From: Rhodoferax sp.
GTDB lineage: Bacteria > Pseudomonadota > Gammaproteobacteria > Burkholderiales > Burkholderiaceae_C
Reading direction: 5' to 3'
Assembly: GCF_023700745.1 (NCBI RefSeq)
Contig: NZ_JAMPYG010000009.1
Coordinates: forward strand, 1 to 64,000
Length of the DNA stretch: 64,000 bases
Shown here: positions 55,844 through 64,000 of the stretch, piece by piece
Numbering within the stretch: the first letter of the stretch is position 1
Layout: every line of letters starts with the position of its first letter
Notes under the pieces: generated by a model
The model's input: only the letters and a program-made list of their open reading frames with translations
Told to the model about the DNA's origin: nothing
Database searches by the model: none
Translations under genes and position numbers: made by a program

Positions 55844-56611
55844 CTACCTCTCAAAATGGCACAGCGCATCGCGTTCGATGATCCTGATTTCGCGGAATTC
55901 CACTTCGATGATGCCCTGCTGGACCAATGCCGAAAATGCGCGGCTCACCGTTTCCACCGTCACACTCAGGTGATGGCCGATGTCGCGCCGTGTCATCGGC
56001 AGGATAAAGCGATTGGGCGACCAGCCCATGTCTTCAAAACGCTGGGACATTGTGTGAAGAAATCGCGCCACCCGGGCCTCTGATTTGACCGAACGAGTCA
56101 GAGAATAGGCCTCCTGCTCCTGGATGATCTCGCGGCTGCTGGCCCAATAAGCCATGTGCTCCAGACGATTGTTGTTTCCCGACGTGAATAAGTCGGCAGC
56201 CGGTATGCGGATCAGGTCACAGTCGGTCAGGGCCACCACTTCGCTCATGTAGGCGTTCTGGTAAATACCGTCGAAGCCGAGCAAATTGCCTTTCATCGGG
56301 AAACCCAGCACATGCACCCCTCCATCCACATTGGTGATCAGGGCCTTGAGGGTACCAAGCCGCACCACATACAGCCCCTCGAACACCTGCCCCATCACCA
56401 GGGCAGACTGCCCGACTTTCAGGCGCCGGCGCTGGAACAGTTCAGCGCCGCAGTCCTCGTGCAAACGGCCTTCGTAGCGCAACAAATCCTGGACTTCATG
56501 CAGTGTGGACCAGTGCTCGTCACCTCCGAACTTCGTTACGTGGTGACTGGGAGCGGAAACGGGACTGGGCTGCCAGCGCGCAGTTGTGGGCAGTGTCTGA
56601 ACGTTCATCAT
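55844..56611 (-). CDS. Crp/Fnr-family regulator without Fe-S cysteines
   Basis: A 255-residue transcription factor. A cyclic-nucleotide-binding-like beta-roll (about 65-175, GQVFEGLYVVRLGTLKAL, GNLLGFDGIY) precedes a C-terminal helix-turn-helix (about 205-245, MTRRDIGHHLSVTVETVSRAF). The recognition helix has the E-x2-SR pattern of FNR proteins that read TTGAT half-sites. The N-terminal cysteine cluster of FNR is absent; only two cysteines are seen (EDCGAE, TDCDL). The ATG at 56611 has GAGAGG six bases upstream; a longer frame adds 42 unlikely residues. It lies 159 bases beyond the response regulator, on the same strand. Confidence 0.88.
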   Translation of the reverse strand: MMNVQTLPTTARWQPSPVSAPSHHVTKFGGDEHWSTLHEVQDLLRYEGRLHEDCGAELFQRRRLKVGQSALVMGQVFEGLYVVRLGTLKALITNVDGGVHVLGFPMKGNLLGFDGIYQNAYMSEVVALTDCDLIRIPAADLFTSGNNNRLEHMAYWASSREIIQEQEAYSLTRSVKSEARVARFLHTMSQRFEDMGWSPNRFILPMTRRDIGHHLSVTVETVSRAFSALVQQGIIEVEFREIRIIERDALCHFER

Positions 56612-56770
56612 GGAAAACCTCTCTGTATCCGTGGCAGGAGACTCCACCCAACGGGCGCCACAGCGATCCCTTGATGCAACTCTAGGTCGCTCCGGGCCAA
56701 TCGTCTGTAGGGAGAGTTGGACAGCGCGCGCAAGCAAATGTTGACAACGCGCACCCGATGCCGAAAAAAT

Positions 56771-57421
56771 TTAATGGTCCAGGACCGGTTCTTCCGCATC
56801 GATCAGTTTATGGCGCACAGCCAGTCGCACCAGGCCAGGCACATCGGCTACACCGAGTTTTCTCATCAACCGGCTGCGGTAGGTAGCCACCGTTTTGGGT
56901 GACAAATGGAGCGTGACACCAATGGCCGAGCTGGACTGGCCTTGCACCACCATCAAAATGATTTGCCGCTCACGCGGTGACAGCAAGCTCAAGGGATCGG
57001 CGTCTGGCTGCGTGAGCGCCTCCAGCGCAAGATCGGCTACGTTGGCGCCAAGGTATTTTCTGCCTTGCACCGCAAGCTCAATGGCCTGCATGAGCTCGCT
57101 TGCCGGGGAGCCTTTGAGAACGTAGGCACTGGCACCCAGTTGCAGCGCTTCGGCCACCTGGTAGGGTTGCGCCGACATGGTCAGCACCACGGTGCGCACT
57201 GGCAGGTGCCGCCTTTGCAATTCGGCCTGCAACTCCAGCCCGGAGCGCCCCCCCAGATTCAGGTCAAGCAGCAACACTTCGGGACGCAAATGCAAGAGGT
57301 CGGACAAGGCCTGGGTCGGGTCAGCCGACTCGCCTACCACCGTGTGACCGCGTGCTTCCAGCAGGGCACGCAGACCATCGCGCATGATTTGGTGGTCTTC
57401 CACCAGATAAACCCGGGTCAT
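56771..57421 (-). CDS. NarL/FixJ-type response regulator
   Basis: Two-component transcription factor of 216 residues. The receiver domain (1-120) has acidic Glu8/Asp9, the phosphorylated Asp53 in LLLDLNLGG, and a Lys in YVLKGSP near 105. The LuxR-type DNA-binding domain (about 145-205) has LSPRERQIILMVVQG and HLSPKTVATYRSRLMRKLG. The ATG at 57421 overlaps the kinase stop by four bases; a GTG three codons earlier is possible. It is almost certainly the partner of the kinase encoded just before it. Confidence 0.94.
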   Translation of the reverse strand: MTRVYLVEDHQIMRDGLRALLEARGHTVVGESADPTQALSDLLHLRPEVLLLDLNLGGRSGLELQAELQRRHLPVRTVVLTMSAQPYQVAEALQLGASAYVLKGSPASELMQAIELAVQGRKYLGANVADLALEALTQPDADPLSLLSPRERQIILMVVQGQSSSAIGVTLHLSPKTVATYRSRLMRKLGVADVPGLVRLAVRHKLIDAEEPVLDH

Positions 57422-58527
57422 GACGCGCACTGCCAGTGAAAAGCCACGCGCGTGCCCGGTTCCTGACCCCGTCCGTAGCTGACGCTGGCACCGACGGCCT
57501 GGGCGCGCTCCCGCATGCCCAGAATGCCCAGATGCCCGACCCCCAGACCGACGCCCTCGGGGAGCCCGACACCGTTGTCGATCACGCTGAGGTGCAGCGA
57601 CAAGGCATTGCCTGACAGGTCCACCGCAATGGCACTGGCTCCGGAATGACGCAGGGCGTTTTCAACCGCCTCGCGCACCACCATGAAAGCGGCATATTCG
57701 ACTTCGGCCGGCCAGCGCATCAACTCAAGCTTGGGCGGCACATTGATGGAAATATCGATCCGGGGCGCCCCCAGCGCGCGATTGCGCAGTTCATTGTCAA
57801 GCGCAACGCTGAGCCCCTGCTCTTCGAGCAAGGGCGGGCGCAGGTCTTGCAAAACCTGTCTGACCTGGGCAATCGCCTGCCCAATGAGCGTGCCCATGCG
57901 CTCCTGCAAGTGCTGCCAGTCGGGCGGCGTCTGGGCTGTCTGCAACTCCACCATGGTTTCATGGCACATGCGGATCGCCGCCAGTGTTTGTCCCAATTGG
58001 TCATGCAAGATCTGCGCCAGGCGTTTCACCAGCACGCGTTCCTGGGTCATGAGTTTTCGGGTCAGTTCGGCGAGTTGGGCACGCGAATGCTGCAACTGCA
58101 CTTCGGCCTGGGCGCGCACGGTGACATCGTGCAAGGTGACCAGCAGGCGCGCGCCCTGCGGCAGCTTGACATGGCTGATGAGGCCTTCGAGTTCGATCTC
58201 CTGACCATCGGCGCGCAAACCCTTGATGCGCCGCAGACCCATCATGTGCACTTCACCGTCCATCCGGGCAAATCTTTGCATGGCAACCTGATGGTTGGAG
58301 CGAAAACGCTCGGGCATCAGCAAGCTCACCGGCGCACCTTGCACACTGGCGCTGCTGCGGCCAAAGATGCGCTCGGCGCCCGGATTGAACGTTTTGATGT
58401 GCCCGGCAAAATCGACGCTGATGACGGCATCGGGGACCAGCTTGAGGACGGCATCAAGCATGTCATGCTCACGCCCCTGGCGTGTTTTTTTCAAGCGCAA
58501 GGCGCTGGCCTTAGCAAGCGTACTCAT
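57418..58527 (-). CDS. PAS-domain histidine kinase (HisKA_3 type)
   Basis: A soluble 369-residue sensor kinase with no transmembrane segment. The PAS domain (about 22-140) holds VPDAVISVDFAGHIKTFNPG and MPERFRSNH with His79. The phosphorylated His175 is in LAQILHDQLGQTL. The ATPase domain follows with AFMVVREAVENALRHSGAS near 285, DNGVGL near 320 and GHLGILGMRERA near 333. This is the NarX/DegS-like class that pairs with NarL regulators. The PAS resembles FixL around the haem histidine, so oxygen sensing is possible but unproven. Confidence 0.91.
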   Translation of the reverse strand: MSTLAKASALRLKKTRQGREHDMLDAVLKLVPDAVISVDFAGHIKTFNPGAERIFGRSSASVQGAPVSLLMPERFRSNHQVAMQRFARMDGEVHMMGLRRIKGLRADGQEIELEGLISHVKLPQGARLLVTLHDVTVRAQAEVQLQHSRAQLAELTRKLMTQERVLVKRLAQILHDQLGQTLAAIRMCHETMVELQTAQTPPDWQHLQERMGTLIGQAIAQVRQVLQDLRPPLLEEQGLSVALDNELRNRALGAPRIDISINVPPKLELMRWPAEVEYAAFMVVREAVENALRHSGASAIAVDLSGNALSLHLSVIDNGVGLPEGVGLGVGHLGILGMRERAQAVGASVSYGRGQEPGTRVAFHWQCAS

Positions 58528-58789
58528 TGACTGGACTCCGCCTGGGACAAACCTTGTTACAACTGATGACCATGGTGACCTCCAGCTTCCTGTTGACGGA
58601 AATATTACCTGCGAGAACGACCGGACGGAAGAGGCACACTTGCCAATCTGGAGAAATCAACAGACAGACTGCATTCCGATTGAGAATTGTCATCCGAGAG
58701 ATCAGGACACATCCTATTCTTCAGTTGCGACTCTGACAAATCGTCAGGGTCGGGCAAATTTCATTTTTGAAACTCATGGAGAGTAAATC
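58528..58789. promoter_or_regulatory. Divergent control region of the kinase and hsp20 genes
   Basis: 262 bases without a gene. It must hold promoters for the leftward kinase-regulator pair and the rightward hsp20. TTGAG-AATT-GTCAT at 58680-58693 is a partial FNR-type palindrome (TTGAT-N4-ATCAA): four of five bases match in the left half and three of five in the right. No clear sigma-32 promoter was recognised. A GGAGAG ribosome site precedes hsp20. Confidence 0.4.
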
Positions 58790-59218
58790 ATGAATAACTT
58801 GCGTTCAACTGACCTGGCTTTCAATGACCCGTTTGAATCCATGTTTCGGGGCTTCCTGGCACCGATGCGTTTTGAAAAAAATGGAGATGCCCTTGATATT
58901 CGCGTCGACGTGGTCGAAAAGGATGATGCGTTCAAGGTCCATGCCGACCTGCCAGGTGTCAAAAAGGAAGACATCAATGTGCGCATCGACGGCAACCGGG
59001 TGCACATCGACGCCGAAGCCCGGCGTGAAAAAGACGTCAAAGAAAAAGATGGCAAAGTGGTACGCAGCGAGCGCTACTACGGCACGGTGTCGCGCGTCTT
59101 TACCCTGCCGCAGGAGGTGGACGATACCAAGGCGGTGGCCAAATACGAGGATGGCGTGCTGACCCTGGATCTGCCCAAAAAAGCCAGTACAACATCCAAA
59201 AAGCTGGCGATTCAATAA
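58790..59218 (+). CDS. Small heat-shock protein Hsp20
   Basis: ATP-independent holdase of 142 residues. The alpha-crystallin domain (about 35-130) shows IRVDVVEKDDAFKVHADLPG near 38, KKEDINVRIDGNRVHI near 58, YYGTVSRVFTLPQEVD near 97 and the C-terminal YEDGVLTLDLPKK. GGAGAG lies about seven bases before the ATG. It is convergent with the ACP-E2-E1 operon and divergent from the sensor kinase, which places a stress protein inside the putative low-oxygen gene group. Confidence 0.95.
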   Translation: MNNLRSTDLAFNDPFESMFRGFLAPMRFEKNGDALDIRVDVVEKDDAFKVHADLPGVKKEDINVRIDGNRVHIDAEARREKDVKEKDGKVVRSERYYGTVSRVFTLPQEVDDTKAVAKYEDGVLTLDLPKKASTTSKKLAIQ

Positions 59219-59231
59219 GCCAACCAGGAAC

Positions 59232-59483
59232 CTACCCCATACGGGCCGCCAAGTAGTCCAGCACGTCGTTGAATGACACCAGCCGGGCGTAATCTGCTTC
59301 GGGGATGGTCACCCCGAAGCGTTCATGCAGGCTGACCAGAAAATTGAGCCAGTCCATCGAATCCAGGTCCACCTGGCTGCGCAGTGGCCGCGCTGCATCC
59401 AGCGCCTCAGGCGCCAGTTCCGGTGCAATGGCACGCAGCAAGTCCAGCACCGTGGCAACAAGCGCTTCCCGGTCAGTGCTCAT
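59232..59483 (-). CDS. Acyl carrier protein in a 2-oxoacid dehydrogenase operon
   Basis: A stand-alone 83-residue carrier protein. The 4'-phosphopantetheine site is Ser42 in VDLDSMDWLNFL, with Met after Ser where most ACPs have Leu. The helices ALVATVLDLLRAIAPEL and FGVTIPEADYARLVSFNDV flank it as in the ACP fold. The ATG at 59483 overlaps the E2 stop by four bases, so it is translated with the dehydrogenase subunits. No fatty-acid synthase gene is nearby. Its acyl cargo is unknown; acetyl or another acyl group from the E2 is the natural suggestion. Confidence 0.88.
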   Translation of the reverse strand: MSTDREALVATVLDLLRAIAPELAPEALDAARPLRSQVDLDSMDWLNFLVSLHERFGVTIPEADYARLVSFNDVLDYLAARMG

Positions 59484-60511
59484 GCGACAAACTCCTCGCA
59501 GCAGTCCAGCGCTTGCGGTTGCTGCAACAGCGCACGCAGCTCGGCCAGAAACAGCGCGCCCTGATGCCCATCCGAGACCCGATGGTCGGCGGCCAGCGTG
59601 GCGCACAACACCGGCATGGCGCAGACCCCACCGTCGTCGCGCACCCAGGGCCTTGTTGCAATGCCGCCAAAACCCACCAGCGCCACCTGCGGCGGGTAGA
59701 TCACGCCAAACACGCTCTCGATGGCCTGGTCGCCCAGATTGGTGATGGTGATGGTGGGGTCGGACATCTCGGAACTGCGCAGCGAACCGGCGCGGGCGCG
59801 CCTGACCAGGTCGGCCAGATCGCGCATCAGCTGGTCCAGTGGTTTGCGCTGCACATCATGAATGGCCGGTGCGACCAGGCCGCCACCGCGCAGCGAAATG
59901 GCCACCCCGGCATGTACGGCGGCACTCGGACGGAACTGGCCATCGGCATAAAAACCATTGAGCTCTGGCCGGTTTTTGAGGGCCACCGCCACCGCCTTGA
60001 ACAGTAACACAGCAGGCAATAGGCGCTCGGCGATGGGCCGACCCGCGTTGCGCTGCTGCAACCAGTCCAGGGCGACCTGCAAAGGGATGGTTTCGGCCAG
60101 GTAGTAGTGCGGAATGTCACGTTTGGATCGGCTCATGGCCGCGGCAATGGCCTGGCGAATCTCTTTTTGCCGGTCCGGCGCAGCGGGTACCTGCGCCTGG
60201 ACGGCGATGGTGGGGGCTTGATCGCCCGGTGTGGCAGGCGCCTTTGGCATGGCCGGAGCCGCTGCGGGCACTTCACCCGGCGCAAGCAGCGTGGCCAGCA
60301 CCGTGCCCACCGGCACCTTGTCGCCTACTGGCACCAGCAGTTCCTGCACCACGCCGTCCTGCCAGATTTCGACATCAATGGCCGCCTTGGAGGTATCGAC
60401 CACCGCCACCACCTGGCCGCGCTGGACCCGGTCACCCGGCTGCACATGCCAGGCCAGCAACTTGCCCTCGGTCATGTCCGCACCGAGCGACGGCAACTTG
60501 AATTCGATCAT
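59480..60511 (-). CDS. Lipoyl acyltransferase E2 without a subunit-binding domain
   Basis: Dihydrolipoamide acyltransferase of a 2-oxoacid or acetoin dehydrogenase complex, 343 residues. One lipoyl domain (1-80) has lipoyl-Lys42 in [12 protein letters not shown]. An Ala/Pro linker (about 80-115) leads straight into the catalytic domain ([20 protein letters not shown] near 118), ending with [11 protein letters not shown] (His310, Asp314). The usual peripheral subunit-binding domain, which docks E3 or E1, is not recognisable in the linker. It overlaps the E1 beta and ACP genes by four bases each. Confidence 0.9.
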   Translation of the reverse strand: MIEFKLPSLGADMTEGKLLAWHVQPGDRVQRGQVVAVVDTSKAAIDVEIWQDGVVQELLVPVGDKVPVGTVLATLLAPGEVPAAAPAMPKAPATPGDQAPTIAVQAQVPAAPDRQKEIRQAIAAAMSRSKRDIPHYYLAETIPLQVALDWLQQRNAGRPIAERLLPAVLLFKAVAVALKNRPELNGFYADGQFRPSAAVHAGVAISLRGGGLVAPAIHDVQRKPLDQLMRDLADLVRRARAGSLRSSEMSDPTITITNLGDQAIESVFGVIYPPQVALVGFGGIATRPWVRDDGGVCAMPVLCATLAADHRVSDGHQGALFLAELRALLQQPQALDCCEEFVA

Positions 60512-61494
60512 GTGATCTGCTCCATCACGGTCTGCACCGTCTCCACAATTTTTTCCACCTGCGGCAGCGCCGCCTGTTCGAGGTGCTGGGCATAAGGAAT
60601 CGGCACTTCCTCACTGCAGACCCGGGCCAGCGGCGCGTCCAGCTCGGCAAAAGCCTGCTCGCTGATACGCGCCATCACTTCGGCAGCCAGGCTGCCCGAG
60701 CGCCAGCCCTCGGCCACGACCACCGCGCGGTGGCACTTGCGCACCGAGGCCATCACGGTGGCATCGTCGAGCGGACGCAGCACCCGCAGGTCAATCACCT
60801 CAGCCAACACCCCGAGCCTGGCCAGCTCGTCAGCAGCCTGCTGGGTCTTGAACAAACTGCCGCCATACGTGATCAAGCTGATGTCGCTGCCCGCGCGGCG
60901 TACACGGGCCCGATCCATGTCGACTTCGCAGCACGCAGGGACTTCGCCCTCGCTGTTGTATAGCTGGGCATGCTCAAAAATCAGCACCGGGTCGGGGTAG
61001 GCCAGCGCGGGTTTGAGCATGCCACGCGCATCTTCCACGGTGGCCGGCGCCAGCACGCGCAAGCCCGGCACATGGGCGTACCAGGCCTCGAAACTGTTGG
61101 AATGCTGGGCCGCCACCTGGCGCCCGGCCCCGGTGGCCATGCGAAACACCACCGGCACCGAAAACTGGCCGCCCGACATGTGGTGCAGCATGGCGGCGCC
61201 GTTGACGATGGGGTCGAGCGCCAGCAGACTGAAGTTGACCGTCATGATCTCGACAATCGGGCGCATGCCGCCCAAAGCAGCGCCAATGCCGGCGCCGACA
61301 AAACCCAGCTCAGACAGCGGCGTGTCACGGATGCGTTCAGGGCCAAATTCATCGAGCAAACCCTTGGACACCGCATAAGTGCCGCCATAACGCCCCACAT
61401 CCTCACCCATCAAAAATACACGCGGGTCGGTTTGCAGCGCCTCGCGCAATGCCTCGCGCAAGGCTTCACGGTAGCTCATGCGTTGGCCCATCAT
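60508..61494 (-). CDS. TPP-dependent dehydrogenase E1 beta subunit
   Basis: Beta chain of a heterotetrameric E1 (pyruvate, branched-chain or acetoin dehydrogenase type), 328 residues. Visible marks are [20 protein letters not shown] near 9, [18 protein letters not shown] near 30, [20 protein letters not shown] near 58, the potassium/TPP-region [13 protein letters not shown] near 106 and the transketolase C-domain ([17 protein letters not shown] near 236). It overlaps the E1 alpha stop and the E2 start by four bases. A second ATG lies one codon inside the first. Confidence 0.92.
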   Translation of the reverse strand: MMGQRMSYREALREALREALQTDPRVFLMGEDVGRYGGTYAVSKGLLDEFGPERIRDTPLSELGFVGAGIGAALGGMRPIVEIMTVNFSLLALDPIVNGAAMLHHMSGGQFSVPVVFRMATGAGRQVAAQHSNSFEAWYAHVPGLRVLAPATVEDARGMLKPALAYPDPVLIFEHAQLYNSEGEVPACCEVDMDRARVRRAGSDISLITYGGSLFKTQQAADELARLGVLAEVIDLRVLRPLDDATVMASVRKCHRAVVVAEGWRSGSLAAEVMARISEQAFAELDAPLARVCSEEVPIPYAQHLEQAALPQVEKIVETVQTVMEQIT

Positions 61495-62512
61495 GCGGCT
61501 CCTTGTGCTGTCACCACGTCGCGCAGCAGGTCGGCCACCGGTTCCCAGCTGCCGCCTTCGGCAAAAGCCACGGCGCTGTCGACCTCGGCCTGCGCGGCGG
61601 CATCAAGGGCCAGGAACTCGTCCTCATTGAGGTCGCCCTGCGCTTTCAGGCGCGCGCTGAAAGTGTGGATCGGGCCACGGGTCTTCCAGGCCTGCACTTC
61701 CTGTTTGTCGCGGTAGAGCTCGGGGTCGAACATCGAATGGGCACGAAAACGAAAGGTCTTGAACTCCATGAACACCGGACGGCTGAGTTGCAGCACCTGC
61801 TGGGCCGCGCCCAGCACGGCCTTGTGCACCGCCACCACGTCCATGCCATCGACCGGCACCGTGGCCATGCCATAGGACGCCGCCTTGATACACAGATCGG
61901 TCTGCGATTCGGAACGCGCCAGCGCCGTGCCCATCGCATATAAATTGTTTTCACAGCAAAACAGCACCGGCAACTGCCACAGTGCGGCCAGGTTCATGGC
62001 TTCATGGAAAGCGCCCTCGGCCACCGCACCCTCACCAAAAAAACAGGCGGTCAGGGCACTGCGGCCGCTGAGCTTGTCGGCCAGTGCCAGCCCGGCTGCC
62101 AGTGGCAGGCCACCGCCGACGATGGCCTGGCCGCCATAAAAGCGGCTGGCGCGGTCGAACAGGTGCATGGAGCCGCCATGGCCGCGCGAACAGCCCTCCT
62201 GCTTGCCAAACATCTCGGCCATGATGGCGTTCATGCCAACACCGCGCAGCAGCGCATGGCCATGCTCGCGGTAGGTGGCCACCACGTTGTCCTGTGGCTG
62301 CAAGGCCCGCAGGGCACCGGTGGCCACCGCTTCCTCGCCAATGTAGAGGTGCAAAAAGCCGCGTATCTTTTGCTGCCCGTACAGCTCGATCGTTTTTTCT
62401 TCCATGCGCCGGATACGCAGCATGTCGGCCAGCGTGGCCAGCGCAAAGGCCTTGTCCCAGGGCACCGGGCCGGTCGGGGGCGCGGGCAGTTCAGCCAGAT
62501 TGGTGTTGGTGT

Positions 62513-62516
<4 letters not shown>
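61491..62516 (-). CDS. TPP-dependent dehydrogenase E1 alpha subunit
   Basis: Alpha chain of the E1 component, which decarboxylates a 2-oxo acid or cleaves acetoin on thiamine diphosphate. The 341 residues have [25 protein letters not shown] N-terminal helices near 36, [16 protein letters not shown] near 103, and the TPP-metal motif GEGAVAEG (161-168) with CENN at 188-191. The first acidic residue is Glu where most have Asp. The phosphorylation-loop region [11 protein letters not shown] is near 250. It overlaps the ligase stop and the E1 beta start. Acetoin and pyruvate dehydrogenases cannot be separated by sequence alone here. Confidence 0.92.

Positions 62517-64000
<1,484 letters not shown>

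Overview
The window looks like chromosomal DNA of a betaproteobacterium, most likely a member of the Burkholderiales close to Comamonadaceae (Rhodoferax/Polaromonas type). This is judged from gene order and protein character: a hom-thrC-molybdopterin operon, a PHB regulator PhaR, a RsfS with histone-H1-like tails, and a yebC-purD-hemF-nadD-rsfS-rlmH-maf-rng operon. It is gene-dense, with tandem genes that often overlap by 1-4 bases. No rRNA, insertion sequence, prophage or CRISPR array was seen, and no gene-free stretch exceeds about 300 bases.

Layout. 1-7503: tRNA-Leu(CAG), then a leftward operon hom-thrC-mobB-moeA-moaD-moaE-phaR-rimO (threonine, molybdenum cofactor, PHB control, S12 methylthiolation). 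7572-13435: alaA, a Mth938-type protein, bcp, phoH, dnaB and tRNA-Lys(UUU). 13494-17712: tcdA, cpoB, pal, tolB and a glycosyltransferase, without tolQRA. 17781-22705: envelope polysaccharide genes (WaaE-like transferase, msbA, O-antigen ligase-like protein, GT4 transferase). 22759-29743: the yebC-to-rng housekeeping operon. 29802-35548: HerA-like ATPase, upp, and a branched-chain amino-acid ABC transporter (livHMGF) without a binding protein. 35658-46915: a hemerythrin-tailed diguanylate cyclase, selO, msrB, yciB, bolA, a parvulin, an acyltransferase-like membrane protein, rlhA and a SulP transporter. 46885-53527: purL, an FAD monooxygenase and an aldose dehydrogenase.

53551-64000 is the most distinctive part. 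It starts with a PAS-GGDEF protein preceded by the wreck of a CheB domain. Next come a Crp/Fnr regulator without the Fe-S cysteines, a NarL-type response regulator with its PAS histidine kinase, and an Hsp20. A tight leftward operon follows, reading acetyl-CoA synthetase, TPP-dependent E1 alpha, E1 beta, lipoyl E2, acyl carrier protein. The E2 has no recognisable peripheral subunit-binding domain, there is no E3 gene, and a dedicated ACP ends the operon. Together these suggest a 2-oxoacid- or acetoin-cleaving complex that may hand its acyl group to an ACP under low-oxygen or stress control. This is the best candidate here for an undescribed system, but its chemistry is inference.

Several genes use GTG or TTG starts (alaA, rlmH, yebC, purL). 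Starts were chosen by Shine-Dalgarno position, overlap with the upstream gene and family N-termini.
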